From Exophiala sp. HKRS030 (lineage: Eukaryota > Ascomycota > Eurotiomycetes > Chaetothyriales > Herpotrichiellaceae), in the NCBI GenBank assembly GCA_023897205.1, contig JAHWDD010000010.1, positions 558,001-622,000 of the forward strand: 64,000 nucleotides of DNA. Direction: 5' to 3'. Of this stretch, positions 22,282 to 33,420 are shown in pieces. Numbering within the stretch: position 1 is the stretch's first letter; every line of letters begins with the position of its first letter. The notes under the pieces are model-generated. The model had not been told where the DNA came from. It saw only the letters and a list, made by a program, of their open reading frames with translations, and did not search any database. A program made the translations under genes and the position numbers.

Positions 22282-24799
22282 ATGCGTCAGTCTTCGCAAG
22301 GGTCCGACGATGACAGTGAGTCCAGGACAGTGTTCGTCAGCCTGAGAAATAACCGCTCTCGCCTGCATGGTGAAACACAATCTCATTCCATGCCGTCGCC
22401 AACTTCAGCATCAACAGTTTCCGACTCCGTTGACATGGGCGCTGCGGCATCTGTCAGTTACTCTAATCCGTTCGAATCTGCACAGGATAACTCTTCTCTT
22501 GAACCTCCTTCCGAAGTAAACATGGCTACTACATCTGGCTTCGGCAACAATCGCCTCGCGACTGGGTTCAAAGGACCGTCCAGCCTCATGCCCGAGCCAC
22601 AGCTTGAGAATCCAAGTGCTCCCTCGAATGCTCCCATTAGTCCTGGTGGTTCGGTAGACGACGCAATTGAGATCTCAAGCGATGAGGGCGAATCCTCAGA
22701 AGGTGGTGTTATGGTCATTAACATTGACGATACCTCGTCCACTGGGCCCGAGCCAGAACCCCGCGTGAATGGTGACAAGGACAAGATATTGGAAGTTAAG
22801 AAAGACACTGCAATGTCAGGTATCACGAATGAAGACATGTCGGCTCCACAAGATACTACTGATCAGGACGTTGAGATGCAGCTTCATGCGGAAAATCAGC
22901 GGCACCTTGATGCCAGTCTGTATGGTGTTCAGGGATCTAGTCCCACTACAGCTGACACGGTGTTGCGTCTCAGAGACTTGTCAAAGACTCAACTCGCTCT
23001 TCAGTTGAAGTATGCATACTTTGACACCAATGAAGAAGACGTGAATCTAAATCTGCCGGTGACCTGCCTCACCTGTTTGACTTCCGGACACACAGAGCAG
23101 ACCTGTCCTGAACATGTATGCCCGCATTGCTCGGCGATCGACGAACACCCTAGCCGGCTGTGCCCGAATGTCACTCGATGCTCTCATTGCCGCGAGCAAG
23201 GCCATAGTGCAGAGTCATGTACAGGGATGAAGGTCACAACAGTCCCTTGCGATCTTTGTGGTAGTTTACATCATACCGAATGGTCGTGTGCCCGCAGATT
23301 CTTCAAATCGGGCACAATCGATGAGACCAAACCCATCGCCTTATGGATATCATGCTGCAAATGTGCAAGCAAAATGCATCTAGTTGGTGACTGTCCCGAT
23401 GCGAGGAAGACGGATACAGCACGGTGGTCGCTAAAGCCTTTTGCATCTGTCCAGGTCACCAATCTCAACCTCGAAAGCCGCACAAAGCAGTTGGAACATG
23501 AAGCAATGAATCGCGGGATACGACCCGATGGCTTGAAAATCAGAGGACGCGCTGGTGTTCATACTGCGGGTGCACCTGATGTCGCACAGCAACCTGACGA
23601 GGACAACGAGCAACCATTCTTGGGTCCACGGGTGAAAAACCAACCCAAAGCTGAATTCACCTTCCGACATCCGCTCCCCTCCAAACCCCAGGGTGGACAT
23701 TTTGATCGCTACAATCCTCCCCCGGCAAGCCATGCCCAGTCCAGTCGCCAGCCCAATAACTGGTATGCCACAGATTCCTTTGGCCAACCTCGATCGACAT
23801 CTCCGTCACGATCGGGTCGCCGTGGCGATGATCAACTCAGACGACGATCCCGCTCGCCACGTGGATCTGATGGCCAACGAGGTGATCGCAGACGCTCGCC
23901 TCCTGCGTCTCGAGATGGACCAGGGTCAACTGACCATCAAGGATCTCATGGCCCTAGCGACTTCCACTCAGCAGGTCCCCCAATCAACCAGCCCCGGCAA
24001 GGAATTTCTATTCAATTACCCCTCAGACGTGGTTCGAACAACAATGAAAACCAGCCACCTGCATTGAAGAAGGCTCAGACGGGCCCCAACTCCAATGATG
24101 CTCCCAAAAACTCAGCCTCTGCAGGCTCCAAGAAGAAGTCCAGGAAGGGCAAGGCGAATGCTAGAAAGAGGAAAGCGTGAGCCTGGAACTTGCTGGACAT
24201 CTTCTTTTCGTATTGATCAAGCTAACCTGCAGATATAGCAATCTAAAACCCCCTGAGACTGACTATGACTATCTTATCTATCGCCATGCAACCACGACGG
24301 AGCAGAGTGGAAAGTTACCGGGGTCGACATGCGAATATCCTACACCAGATTCTATGATTTTGGAGAGGTATCTTAAGTGGATATCTGTACGACGAGATGA
24401 GGCTGGAGATCCTCCAATTATCCTGGAGTATGATGGGAATGAGTAAGCTTAAAGTCTCTGTTTTGATGATCCTCAATGATTTCTGACTCGGCCAGAAATC
24501 CTTTGTTCGTCGACACTTCAGCTCCAAACCTGATACGTTCCCCAACTCAGAGAGATCTTGAATCGGTGTGGCTTTGGGCCGCTGAATACCTCGTGGCGTG
24601 TCCCTCCGGGAAAGATAAAGGATATATCAAAGCGAGGTACGATGAAGCCATCAAGAACGATCCCCACCTCTCCCGGGCCCTCCATGAGACAAGAAACCGT
24701 CGGAGAGCAGTCGTGGACGGTCAGACTGAACCCCCAAAGCCGGATGGGTTGAGAGTGGTGTATTTGCGGAGTGGACGAGCCGTGCCCATGAACGTTTGA
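22282..24799 (+). CDS. Zinc-knuckle (CCHC) RNA-binding-type protein, Air1/2-like array
   Basis: Three exons, 22282-24176, 24233-24442 and 24496-24799, give about 802 aa. The obvious ORF stop at 24178 falls inside intron 1 (GTGAGC…CTAAC…CTGCAG), so the protein continues for another 170 residues. A disordered acidic N-terminus contains AIEISSDEGE, a SUMO-interaction-like patch. Five CCHC knuckles (C-x2-C-x3/4-H-x4-C) lie at about 262-372, beginning CLTCLTSGHTEQTC. An Arg/Ser-rich region (RSGRRGDDQLRRRSRSP) and a basic KKKSRKGKANARKRK patch follow. The C-terminal block, with DYDYLIYRHATTTEQ and ESVWLWAAEYLVACPSGKDKG, is a conserved-looking domain I cannot name. The knuckle array resembles the RNA-binding part of TRAMP subunits Air1/Air2, but the protein is far longer, so orthology is uncertain. 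ATG 22282 is the first ATG of the frame. Confidence 0.8.
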
Positions 24800-25621
24800 G
24801 ATGCGATCCATCATGCTGGACTTATTCGAGGGTACACGACGTTCCACGTGAGGGCGGATTTTGTCAACGTGCTGAAACCGGCACAGACGAGAAGAGAGGA
24901 TGGGCTTTGTGGGTGTGTGTATGATTCTGGGAGCGGGAACGCCGCGAAAGGGCGACTGTGGTGGCGTAATTTGCCATCGCCTCTGATGTATGAGTAATGA
25001 CATCCACGGATGACCACGGACGACGCATGACCCCTTTTCGGTCAAGGGCCTATTGAGAGCCTATCATTATTGCATGCGTCAGGTATGCATGTAAATTACC
25101 AAGATAGAACAAAATGGCGCACTTGCAAAGCGTGAGATCTGATTGTTTGTAGTTTCCACAAAGTACCGTAGCTACTCTAATAACCCGATGCAATGCTCCG
25201 CCTGCTGTGTCTCAAAAAGGGTTTGCCTGAAGCGAGGAAAGGGCACGATGAAAGCAATCCCCGCCCACTCACCAAGCCATTGAAAAATAAGACAAGAATG
25301 ATGTATTGAAGAATCGAAAGTTGGAGAGTTCCTCACTCGCCGCGGGTTCGGTACTCGTCCAATTCCCACTTCCTCCAAAACTGACGACTCTTTCAGGCTG
25401 TCGTCATTCTCTAGAGCCGGCCTGTGATCCAAATGACCAAAAAACATGTTGTTGTCTTGATATATACCACAATGATCTGAGCTGATTGGTAGCTAGCCCG
25501 GTGATGTCGTTCGCCACGGCCCGAGTCCCCCAAGCATGGTCGTGGATGCTGGTTTCGTAGATCCCGCTACAACAAAGGCTCGAGTCTCAAACAAGCTTCG
25601 TCGTCGTCATCATCATGACCG
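24800..25621. other. Intergenic between convergent genes
   Basis: 3' flanks of the zinc-knuckle gene and the deubiquitinase gene; nothing else recognised. Confidence 0.5.
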
Positions 25622-28600
25622 TCACCACTGAATCGTCCTGTTGGGCATCAGCTCGCTGTCATCCCACAACCCTTTCGAGGACTCCTTGGCCTGCTGGGGC
25701 GGCGGCCGCGAAATGTCCGACTCGTACGGATACGGTTCGTCTTCGGGTGTGGAATTATTCTGGGCCTGCTCACCGGCATTGCCACCACCACTGCCGCCAT
25801 CGGCATACTCCAGCATTTCTACATCGCCCCCCTGGGAGGTCTGCTGCTGCGATGACCAGTTTGGAGGCACCTCACTCATCTGACTACGCGCGGGTACCGG
25901 CGGTGGCGCCTCATCCGGTGGAGGATAGACAATGTCCCGCTTGACCGTCTCGGCCAGGTCGTCGATCCGATCGGCCCGGATGTAAATCAGCAGGTAGGGG
26001 TTTGGTGGCGGGCCCCAGTTGTCCTGCGCAGGTTTGCCAAATATCTCGTTCCGGTTGAGTACGGTGGTGACGCGGTCGTCATTGTATTTACGCCACATCT
26101 CCTTTTTGTGATCGAAAATATAGACCCAGTAGTGTCCTCCTGCCGCGCCACCACGGTGGAAGAATGCCGCATGGAGTCTGTAAGGGTGCTTGCGCATGTC
26201 GACGAATGCCTCTTTGACCTGCTGGTTGAGATGATCCATTCGGCTGCGAATTCCTGTACGAATATTAGTCAAACCGGAACTACGGAATGTACATTTGCGT
26301 TACCTTCGAGTTCTGACCGAGCTTGTTCCGCCAGGTGCCCCAGAGTACTGGTGATATTGGGGTTGATATTGAGCTCTTCCGAGATCGGATCGGCCGGGAG
26401 TGTGCTCAGGTATTCGAGAACAAGCTTTGCGTCCTCGAGAACACTGGGAACATCTTTGGATTGACCCTACAGTGTGTTAGACGGAAAAGCGGAATGGCGG
26501 ACTCAATACTCACTTGTTTCTCCTCTAGAATACTTCTCCGAGCTGCAAGTGTCGCAAGCTCTCGTTTCATCTCCCATGTTTGTTGGCGACGCTGCATCAA
26601 GTCTGAGATAGCATCGCTTTCAACATATCGATCCATATAAATGGTCTCAGGCACTTCAACATGATGGTTGAGCTTCTCCTGGCGCCTTGCCTCTTGATTC
26701 CACGAGACTCGGTCGAGGGCGACACTCAGGACTGGCGGCAAACGAGTGACGGAGGTATAAGCCTTGGTACCATCTTGTGCGTCTTGCAGATCATATTCGT
26801 TATCGATGGCAGCATAGACATCTGCAGGTTGATGATAGACTCTTGTGATAATGTTGAGAAATGGGAGAGGTTGAGGCTTCTCTTTCTCCGGCTGCGTATG
26901 AATTATCTGCTGGCCGAAGAAGAGGTCGTGGATCTCATCAATTTGTTCTCCACTTTGGTCGAATCCTGTAGGCCGAATGGCACACGACAGTTGAATGATA
27001 CAGTGATTCATAACCTCTGTGACATCTTGCTGACGTGCATATTCCTCGAGGGTCGTGGTCGCTGTATGAGCAGGCTTTCTGGGGGGTACTGGTGGGGGCT
27101 TTCCTGGAGGAGGTTCATATTCCACTTTATCTTGTTCTGTGCCTTTATCAGCCGGCGTAGCGGGTTGTGCCAAAGCTCCAGCTTGCACATTCAACTTGGA
27201 AGGTGATGCTGGCGCCAGAGGCTCGGCAGTCTGTGTCGAAGTTGCCTGCGCCACTGGTATTTCTTTGACAGGCGACAGGTTCTCCTTGTTGTCCAATATT
27301 GATTGCTGTTCGACTTCGGTAGTATTTTCTGCTCGCAATAGATCCGTGTCGGGTTTGGACACCAAGGTGGCCTCGCTGGAGTTATCGTCCATCTTTGTGT
27401 CTTCCTCTTGTTTGTTCGTGTCATCCCTCAACTCGACTCGAGAGGCACCGAACTCAACGAGGGGGTTGAATAGCACGTCTTCGGTCGGGGATTGCACGAG
27501 TGCGTCGTCTGGCATGCCACTCTGCTTGAACTCCGCCAATGTTGGAGGGCCCAACATCGGCAGACTATCAATGTGGCCTAAACTGGGTCTTTCAGACATG
27601 AGCGTAGACCTTCTACGCATTCTTTCTTTAACACTTTCCGTCTCGAGGGTCAGCCGTGCTAGCTCTTGTTCTGGTTTGATGGAGGACTGTGGTGTTTCGA
27701 TCATGCCACGAAAAAGATACCCAAGTTGTTCGACAACTGGAATGGTTAGCAGGCAGACCACTGTGGCGATTGAGGCACGTACACTTTTGGGCAGTCTGCA
27801 CTTCCTTCAGACTGACTTTGCGTTGACCGACTCGTTTGCTCTCCATATTTTTGGGCTCTAGACTCATCTTGTACTCATCAAAATCGAGGACAACATGCCG
27901 AAATGTTATTAAGGTGAAAAGAGCTTGTAGGAGGCTATTGAGATAGCAGGTATTTCCAATATTCTCCAAGCCCACAGGTTCATCTTGTGTGCCCTCAGGC
28001 GCCTGTGGAGCTTTGCTGTGTAAATGATTGAGCAAAACATCGCTCTTTCTACCACTGGCGATGGCAGCGAGGGCCTTGGTATAGTACTCAACGCTGCCGG
28101 GGTTCTCTTCCACTGCCATGTCGTACTGAAGCAAGATCATCTCATCGTCAACCTCACGGTTTTCGATTTGCAAGGCTTGGTAACCTTCCGCAGGCTCCAT
28201 TTGGTGTGTCTCTTGCACGAATCCGGTCTCCACTAGGTGCGACAGAAATTGGCTGTTGCGATGTTCCGCTATCAATCGGACAGCCTGAATAGCTTGTGGC
28301 TGTAAATCGCTGTTCTCAGCGATCTGGGATTGAGGTTAGAGACTAATGATTGAGATGACAGATATACATGACCAACCTTCACGGTAAATAAGGCTTGGAT
28401 GTGAGCATCTTCTGTCGTTTGATCAGCACCAAGAAAGACCAGTGCTTGCTCATAGTTGTTGATAACTGCGCGACGAATTGTCAGCGATTGAATTGTGGTG
28501 ATCCGCGTGAATCTCACCGTTTTGCGCTGCATCAGCAATCTTCTTGCTATTGCGATGGACACCTATCATGCGTAAATACTCTCTCAGTTCATGTTGCTGA

Positions 28601-30197
28601 CTGGGAGCAGCATCCGCTAGTGTAGCCGTGAATGCACCAATAATGTCGTCGTCATTCACGACACCTTCTCGGCCGGTGAGATGAAAGGCCTTGTACGCCG
28701 CGTTCAATGTCTCTACGTCAAATCGACCCTCCGACGTCTCCAACATTACCTCAGTCTCAAGTACTTCGCTTTGACGGTTGCTGGCGATATAGCGCAGGTT
28801 GCTTAGATACGTTGGTGCATTCAGGGGATCTGTCTCAACCTGCCAATGGTACGCCTTCACAATCAAATGATTTGCCAGATCTCTCGGACATCCAAGGGCA
28901 ATGAAAGGGCTGATCAGTGTCAGTTCCAGTGCAGCATTTAGCATCAAAGAAGACGTACGCAGTTCTCATCTCAGGTAACAGTTTCGCAGTCCTGCTCGAT
29001 GGATCGGTGTCATCTATACTCGTCAGCTTGTTTGTTGTATGGAAGGAATTCAGAGTGCCTAACAATCCTGACAGCCCAAGGCGCGAGACAGCTCTCTTTC
29101 TGCGGGTATAGGAGGTGAAACGTCGTGTAGCTGTTGCTGCTCCTCCTGGGGTCGTGCTAACAGCAGGCTGACCAGTTCATGCTCGGCATTGTCCAGCCAG
29201 ATGTTCATCGGACTTTGGAAGGGCTCGGTGTCTTTGAAGTCGGGTTGAGGAACCTTCCAACAATCTCCAGGCTAAGGCAAAAGGCGTAAGTAAAAGCTAG
29301 AAGGTAAGTCAAAGAGAGGTTGGCGTACCACAAGTTCAAACCCAAGGTGCTCAAGAACGTCCTTGCAAGCAGTTCCTGCAGGCCCGAACCGTACCATAAA
29401 TCTCTTGTTGCCTAAATTTATCGAACCATATTTGGGATCCTGTCGTGCCTTCCATGAGTTCTTGACATAAGCGCGCAGGTCGGTAAGCACATCAACTGGC
29501 TTCGGATGGCCCATGCCCTCGGTATTACCTCCCCTGTCCTTGAAGGCAGCTTCTGTTCTTTGGTGCAGCATGTCGGGGTCGAGCAGGACTTTGACGTCGC
29601 TGGGCCTGAGCACCGGAGGGCATAGGCGGACTGTGACTGTCGCGGAACAAGTCCTTGAAGAGCATTTGTACGTATAGATCTCATCTCTTGATTTTGGATT
29701 CTGCCGCAGCCATGCATTGCGTTCTAAAGGTTCTTGATACTCCGATCTGACAAAATGATGTAAAGGATGTTCGGGATTGGGGCAAGGCAACTCCTCGAAT
29801 CGCAGGGAGAAGTCGACCTTGACATGTACATGCAGGCGACACAGCTGACAGAACGCCGCGACGGTCCATATTGTCTGCGAATCTGGCTTCTCATCCAATG
29901 CAGGAGGATTCGATTGTCTCGGTTTCAGGCCAAACTTGTGTCGACAGCCATCAAGAGGAAGGAGATCTCCTAGGTATTGAGTCTGAATGAACCTCAGTGG
30001 CCAGTCCGCGAGCAGATTTGGGCCTTGGGGATCGCCCCATGGTTCATAAAGCGATAGGTCTTCGAGGAGGGTAGGAGCAAGCCGACCTGCCGATGTTAGT
30101 TAGGACAAATTCGTTTGGGGTGAAGCCTCTGCCATGACAGACCAGATCCTTTGATCGGCGCAATGAAGGACCGTATGTTTCCTTGCACGCTGGCCAT
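25622..30197 (-). CDS. UBP2: Ubiquitin carboxyl-terminal hydrolase, Ubp2-like
   Basis: Cysteine protease removing ubiquitin, related to yeast Ubp2, which edits K63-linked chains made by Rsp5. Ten exons: 30197-30143, 30086-29329, 29271-29064, 29013-28959, 28909-28518, 28465-28377, 28323-27783, 27736-26514, 26466-26304, 26253-25622. They join without a stop into 1371 aa. The catalytic Cys box GLENIGNTCYLNSLLQALF places Cys at about 645, and the His box HRGGAAGGHYWVYIFD places His at about 1202. A long N-terminal region with helical repeats (about 350-640, such as YHWQVETDP and YDMAVEENPGSVEYY) precedes the protease fold, as in Ubp2/USP25/28. A disordered Pro/Glu-rich insert splits the catalytic domain (about 770-900). 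The first exon (MASVQGNIRSFIAPIKGS, donor GTCTGT) is the least certain part. Confidence 0.9.
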
Positions 30198-31021
30198 ACA
30201 AGACCGCCTGGCACCGTGCTGCCGGGTCGGGAAGCCAGCAGGACGTCGGATGGTCAATAGAATGAAAGGGAGATGGTGTCGCTTCTCTGTATGACCATGA
30301 GCAAGACTGAATGGGTTGGAACTACAGCATGGATGACTTTGCAGAACCCCGTACTAGTGTCCGCAGCTGGAGGTGGAAATGCCAGGATCTTGAATCTACT
30401 TCCGGCGAAGCCTACTGGCGGGGGAGTGTAGTGAACAGGACCGGCAGAGGAACGTTGTATGGAAGTGGGATCTATGTGAAGAAACAGTCAAGAATTGCTG
30501 TGGTCCTGGCAAAGAATTGGCACGTTGGTCCCAATTGAATTGATTGCGGCCTGCGTTGGAACAAGCAGATAATGATGTCCACCGAATCACAAGGCTGCAG
30601 AGCGCGTCATTCTTCCCCAAGCCAAGGTGCGGCGGTTTAACTGCTCGCGCCTGAACCACCAATCGGGAAACAGGGTGATGCCGCCTTTGGTCGCCCCTAG
30701 CGATCAGCCTTGTCTCATGCCGACACACCCTATACACTAATCAAAGTGCGTCGCTAAGAGACATACAGTAGGTAGGTGAGCACAAGCTTGTCCCATAAGC
30801 AAGCCCTGATAGTTTGAGCTCCTGTACGGAGTATCTAAGGCACCCTTAAACAGAAGACTCTTCGTCCTATCCTCCTCCTACTCTACCTATTCCTTAGGCC
30901 ACCGTCCTTAACACTAGTCGGACTGCGTTCAAGGGTCGACCTCTATGTGTGTCAAGTCCTCCAGCAGAGCCGCCTGGCCTAACAGTTCTATTCTTATCTC
31001 ACTGATTAGAAACTGAAATCT
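30198..31021. other. Intergenic: UBP2 promoter and 3' flank of the Zn2Cys6 gene
   Basis: No gene seen. A perfect copy of TACGGAGTA lies at 30825. Confidence 0.5.
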
Positions 31022-32569
31022 TCAATCACAAAATGGCAGAAGGAACCCGCTCCGATAGGGGCATACAAATTCGAGGAAAAATTCCCTTCCTTCACACTTA
31101 TAGTCGCGGGTAACAGCCGGAGTTGGGTGACTCGAAGCATGCCCAAAATATGAATCAATTGCACATGGAACTTCATAATGATCTTGCCAGAATGTACCTG
31201 CCGTTATCCGTGGTTCAATTGTGGCAATCTGGACCACAAAGTTATCGACACAGGTCTTGACAAGGTGTTGGAGACTGTCTGGTAGTGCGGTGACTGAGGA
31301 CGCCTGCTCCAAGCAGGTATGGATTTGTTCATTGGCTTGAACGAAAAGTCCTTTTAGAGTGGCCGCAGACCACAGATTCTGGTGGGCTATCAATGCCGCC
31401 CGGACATCTCTGACCGGGAGTACTGTGTCGTTGAGCTTGAAGTTCAGAATGTCCGGATACATCGCTGCACAAATAGCTTGAGTCATGATAGCGCAGGAAA
31501 TGAGGATGAAAGACCTAGAAGCAGGGTGTAGGATGCGCCACCGGCGTCGACGATGGAGAGACCCCAGTAGTTGTTGATACTGAAGTCTGATAGAGTTCAA
31601 TTCTAGCAGCCCTGGGTCAAGGACACGATCGGCTTCGTGCGCGGCGTCGTATGCCGTGGCACCCAGGAATGCTGGCGCCGTAATCCTCATGATATCAGAA
31701 CCAGTCCGCCGACCTGCTTCTCGGATAATTTGACCACCACTTCGCATGTGCATCATGGCGGAACGAGGGTCACGGTTGCATCGTGCAATGGATGCAAATA
31801 TGCGACATAGTATCAATGCAACGTCGACAGAGGTGTGTTGCGTTCTGAAGTTGCGAATGGCCTGATTGCTCCTACGTATGACCAGCTCCTTGAGATCATT
31901 TCCAGACACTTTGGACTCGTAGGCGGCCGCCAGAGCAATCATAGCATGGTGGATGGCTTGGTTGCTCCAGCTGACCTGCGGAACCAGGTTCGACCAAAAA
32001 AGGCGCCACTCTTGCGTCGTAGCAAGCAGCGGCACGACTTGATGCACAAAGTAACCAGTGTACGACGCGTCAGGCCCAGATGCCCAGTGATCAGAAAGCT
32101 TTAGCCCAATAACAGACACGTCGTGCAGCTCTGCGTTGCTCGTCGGGGTTCCGGAATGGTCTTCCTCCTGGCCATGACCGTCGTTCAAGGAATTGGCTTC
32201 CATGACAGATGGACGCGTGGGCGACTGGTGTCTCGGATAGCGGTCGTGTGATTCTGCATTATTCGGAGGGGTTCCGAGGCCATCTTCCTCGACGGGATTA
32301 TCTTTGATCTCGTCGGCTATCCCAACATATGAATGCTCAGACGATTGACGTTGAAAAGACTGGTTCGTCCTATCGTCTCCAGAACATGGCAAGAATATCC
32401 AAGCTTTGGGTGTGTCATAACCGTCGCAATGATAACGGTCACTGATGCATCTCAGGCAGCAGGGTCGTGCTTCGTCACATTTCTTCCGTCTGATTTTGCA
32501 CGTCTTGCAGCCACTGCGAACCTTTGGTGCATACTTGCGCCGCCGCTTTCCCGGATGGACTACTGGCAT
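31022..32569 (-). CDS. Zn2Cys6 fungal transcription factor
   Basis: Single exon, 515 aa, ATG at 32569. An N-terminal basic stretch (GKRRRKYAPKVRSG) precedes a textbook binuclear cluster: C21-x2-C24-x6-C31-x6-C38-x2-C41-x6-C48 (CKTCKIRRKKC…CLRC). The rest is a fungal-specific regulatory region: an acidic, Ser/Pro-rich segment (about 60-150) and a helical middle domain (FVHQVVPLLATTQEWRLFW, HAMIALAAAYESK) of the kind found in regulators with a fungal_trans_2-like domain. It sits at the edge of the transporter/hydrolase region and is a candidate local regulator. This is inferred from position only. Confidence 0.9.
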   Translation of the reverse strand: MPVVHPGKRRRKYAPKVRSGCKTCKIRRKKCDEARPCCLRCISDRYHCDGYDTPKAWIFLPCSGDDRTNQSFQRQSSEHSYVGIADEIKDNPVEEDGLGTPPNNAESHDRYPRHQSPTRPSVMEANSLNDGHGQEEDHSGTPTSNAELHDVSVIGLKLSDHWASGPDASYTGYFVHQVVPLLATTQEWRLFWSNLVPQVSWSNQAIHHAMIALAAAYESKVSGNDLKELVIRRSNQAIRNFRTQHTSVDVALILCRIFASIARCNRDPRSAMMHMRSGGQIIREAGRRTGSDIMRITAPAFLGATAYDAAHEADRVLDPGLLELNSIRLQYQQLLGSLHRRRRWRILHPASRSFILISCAIMTQAICAAMYPDILNFKLNDTVLPVRDVRAALIAHQNLWSAATLKGLFVQANEQIHTCLEQASSVTALPDSLQHLVKTCVDNFVVQIATIEPRITAGTFWQDHYEVPCAIDSYFGHASSHPTPAVTRDYKCEGREFFLEFVCPYRSGFLLPFCD

Positions 32570-33420
32570 CTGCGCAGCTGGTGAACGAGTTGTTGGGTCC
32601 CACGAGTTGGTCGAAGAAGAATGGGCGGCACACGATCTCTTCGGTTCTGGAAAGATGGGAAGCGGAACAAATCGGGTATGGCGTCGCTCGTCATGATCAA
32701 GTGAGGATCACGAACCATGCGGATACCGGGTTACGACCCACCCTAGTACAATATCACCCTGAATCCGTTTTTGTTATATGGTGAAAAGACAGCCTGTCTA
32801 TGACACTCAGTGGTATAACAGTGCGTATGCTGCCGCACCCCCTGTTATCAGCAAACCTGACAAGCTCAATAGGCGCCCAAGGGGTGATCAATGCTGAGCG
32901 AAGGATCCACGAAAAGATTGTGATGAAGCCGACACCGAAGCCAAAGCCATCGAACGGGCAACCTTGATCCATACAGTCTCCTGCTTCATGTTTCATGTTG
33001 GCTTGTGGATGTTCAACGGCAAACATTGATCACAGAACCGGCAATGGACCAAATTTTTTGGACACTTTTATTCATGCTTGGGGCCTTGGTATAGCTTCCC
33101 ACGGCTTCTTCATTAGGAACGTATGTGAATCAAGATTTGAACTATCGAGGAAGACTATGGGGTCATTGAAACCTCAACAGAGATTCTCCCAACTGTTCCT
33201 AGGTATAGACAGCAGCTATGGCTCAAGTCTTAACGCGCACGGTCATTTTTGTATGATCCCTTGACAACTCATACATCACTCTGGAGCCCTCCAACATCGC
33301 AAGCCTCGATTATCCCTAGCGATAACATACCATCCTCATGAACACATAGTCTAGTCTGAGCACCCTTGAATCCCCAAACACCATTCCTTGTCCGCCTCTT
33401 TGCTCCCAAGCCTGAGATGA
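32570..33420. other. Promoter of the Zn2Cys6 gene / 3' flank of siderophore-type transporter
   Basis: No ORF of note. Two GATA-type hexamers occur close together (a GGATAA in reverse orientation at about 33310 and CGATAA at about 33320), which may matter given the iron-type context. Confidence 0.45.

Noticed and set aside
24177..24446. Separate small gene after the zinc-knuckle ORF
   Set aside because: A GTGAGC..CTGCAG intron joins it in frame to the upstream ORF, so it is exon 2 of the same gene.
27139..27861. 240-codon plus-strand frame opposite UBP2
   Set aside because: Ser/Leu-rich antisense shadow of the disordered insert in the deubiquitinase.
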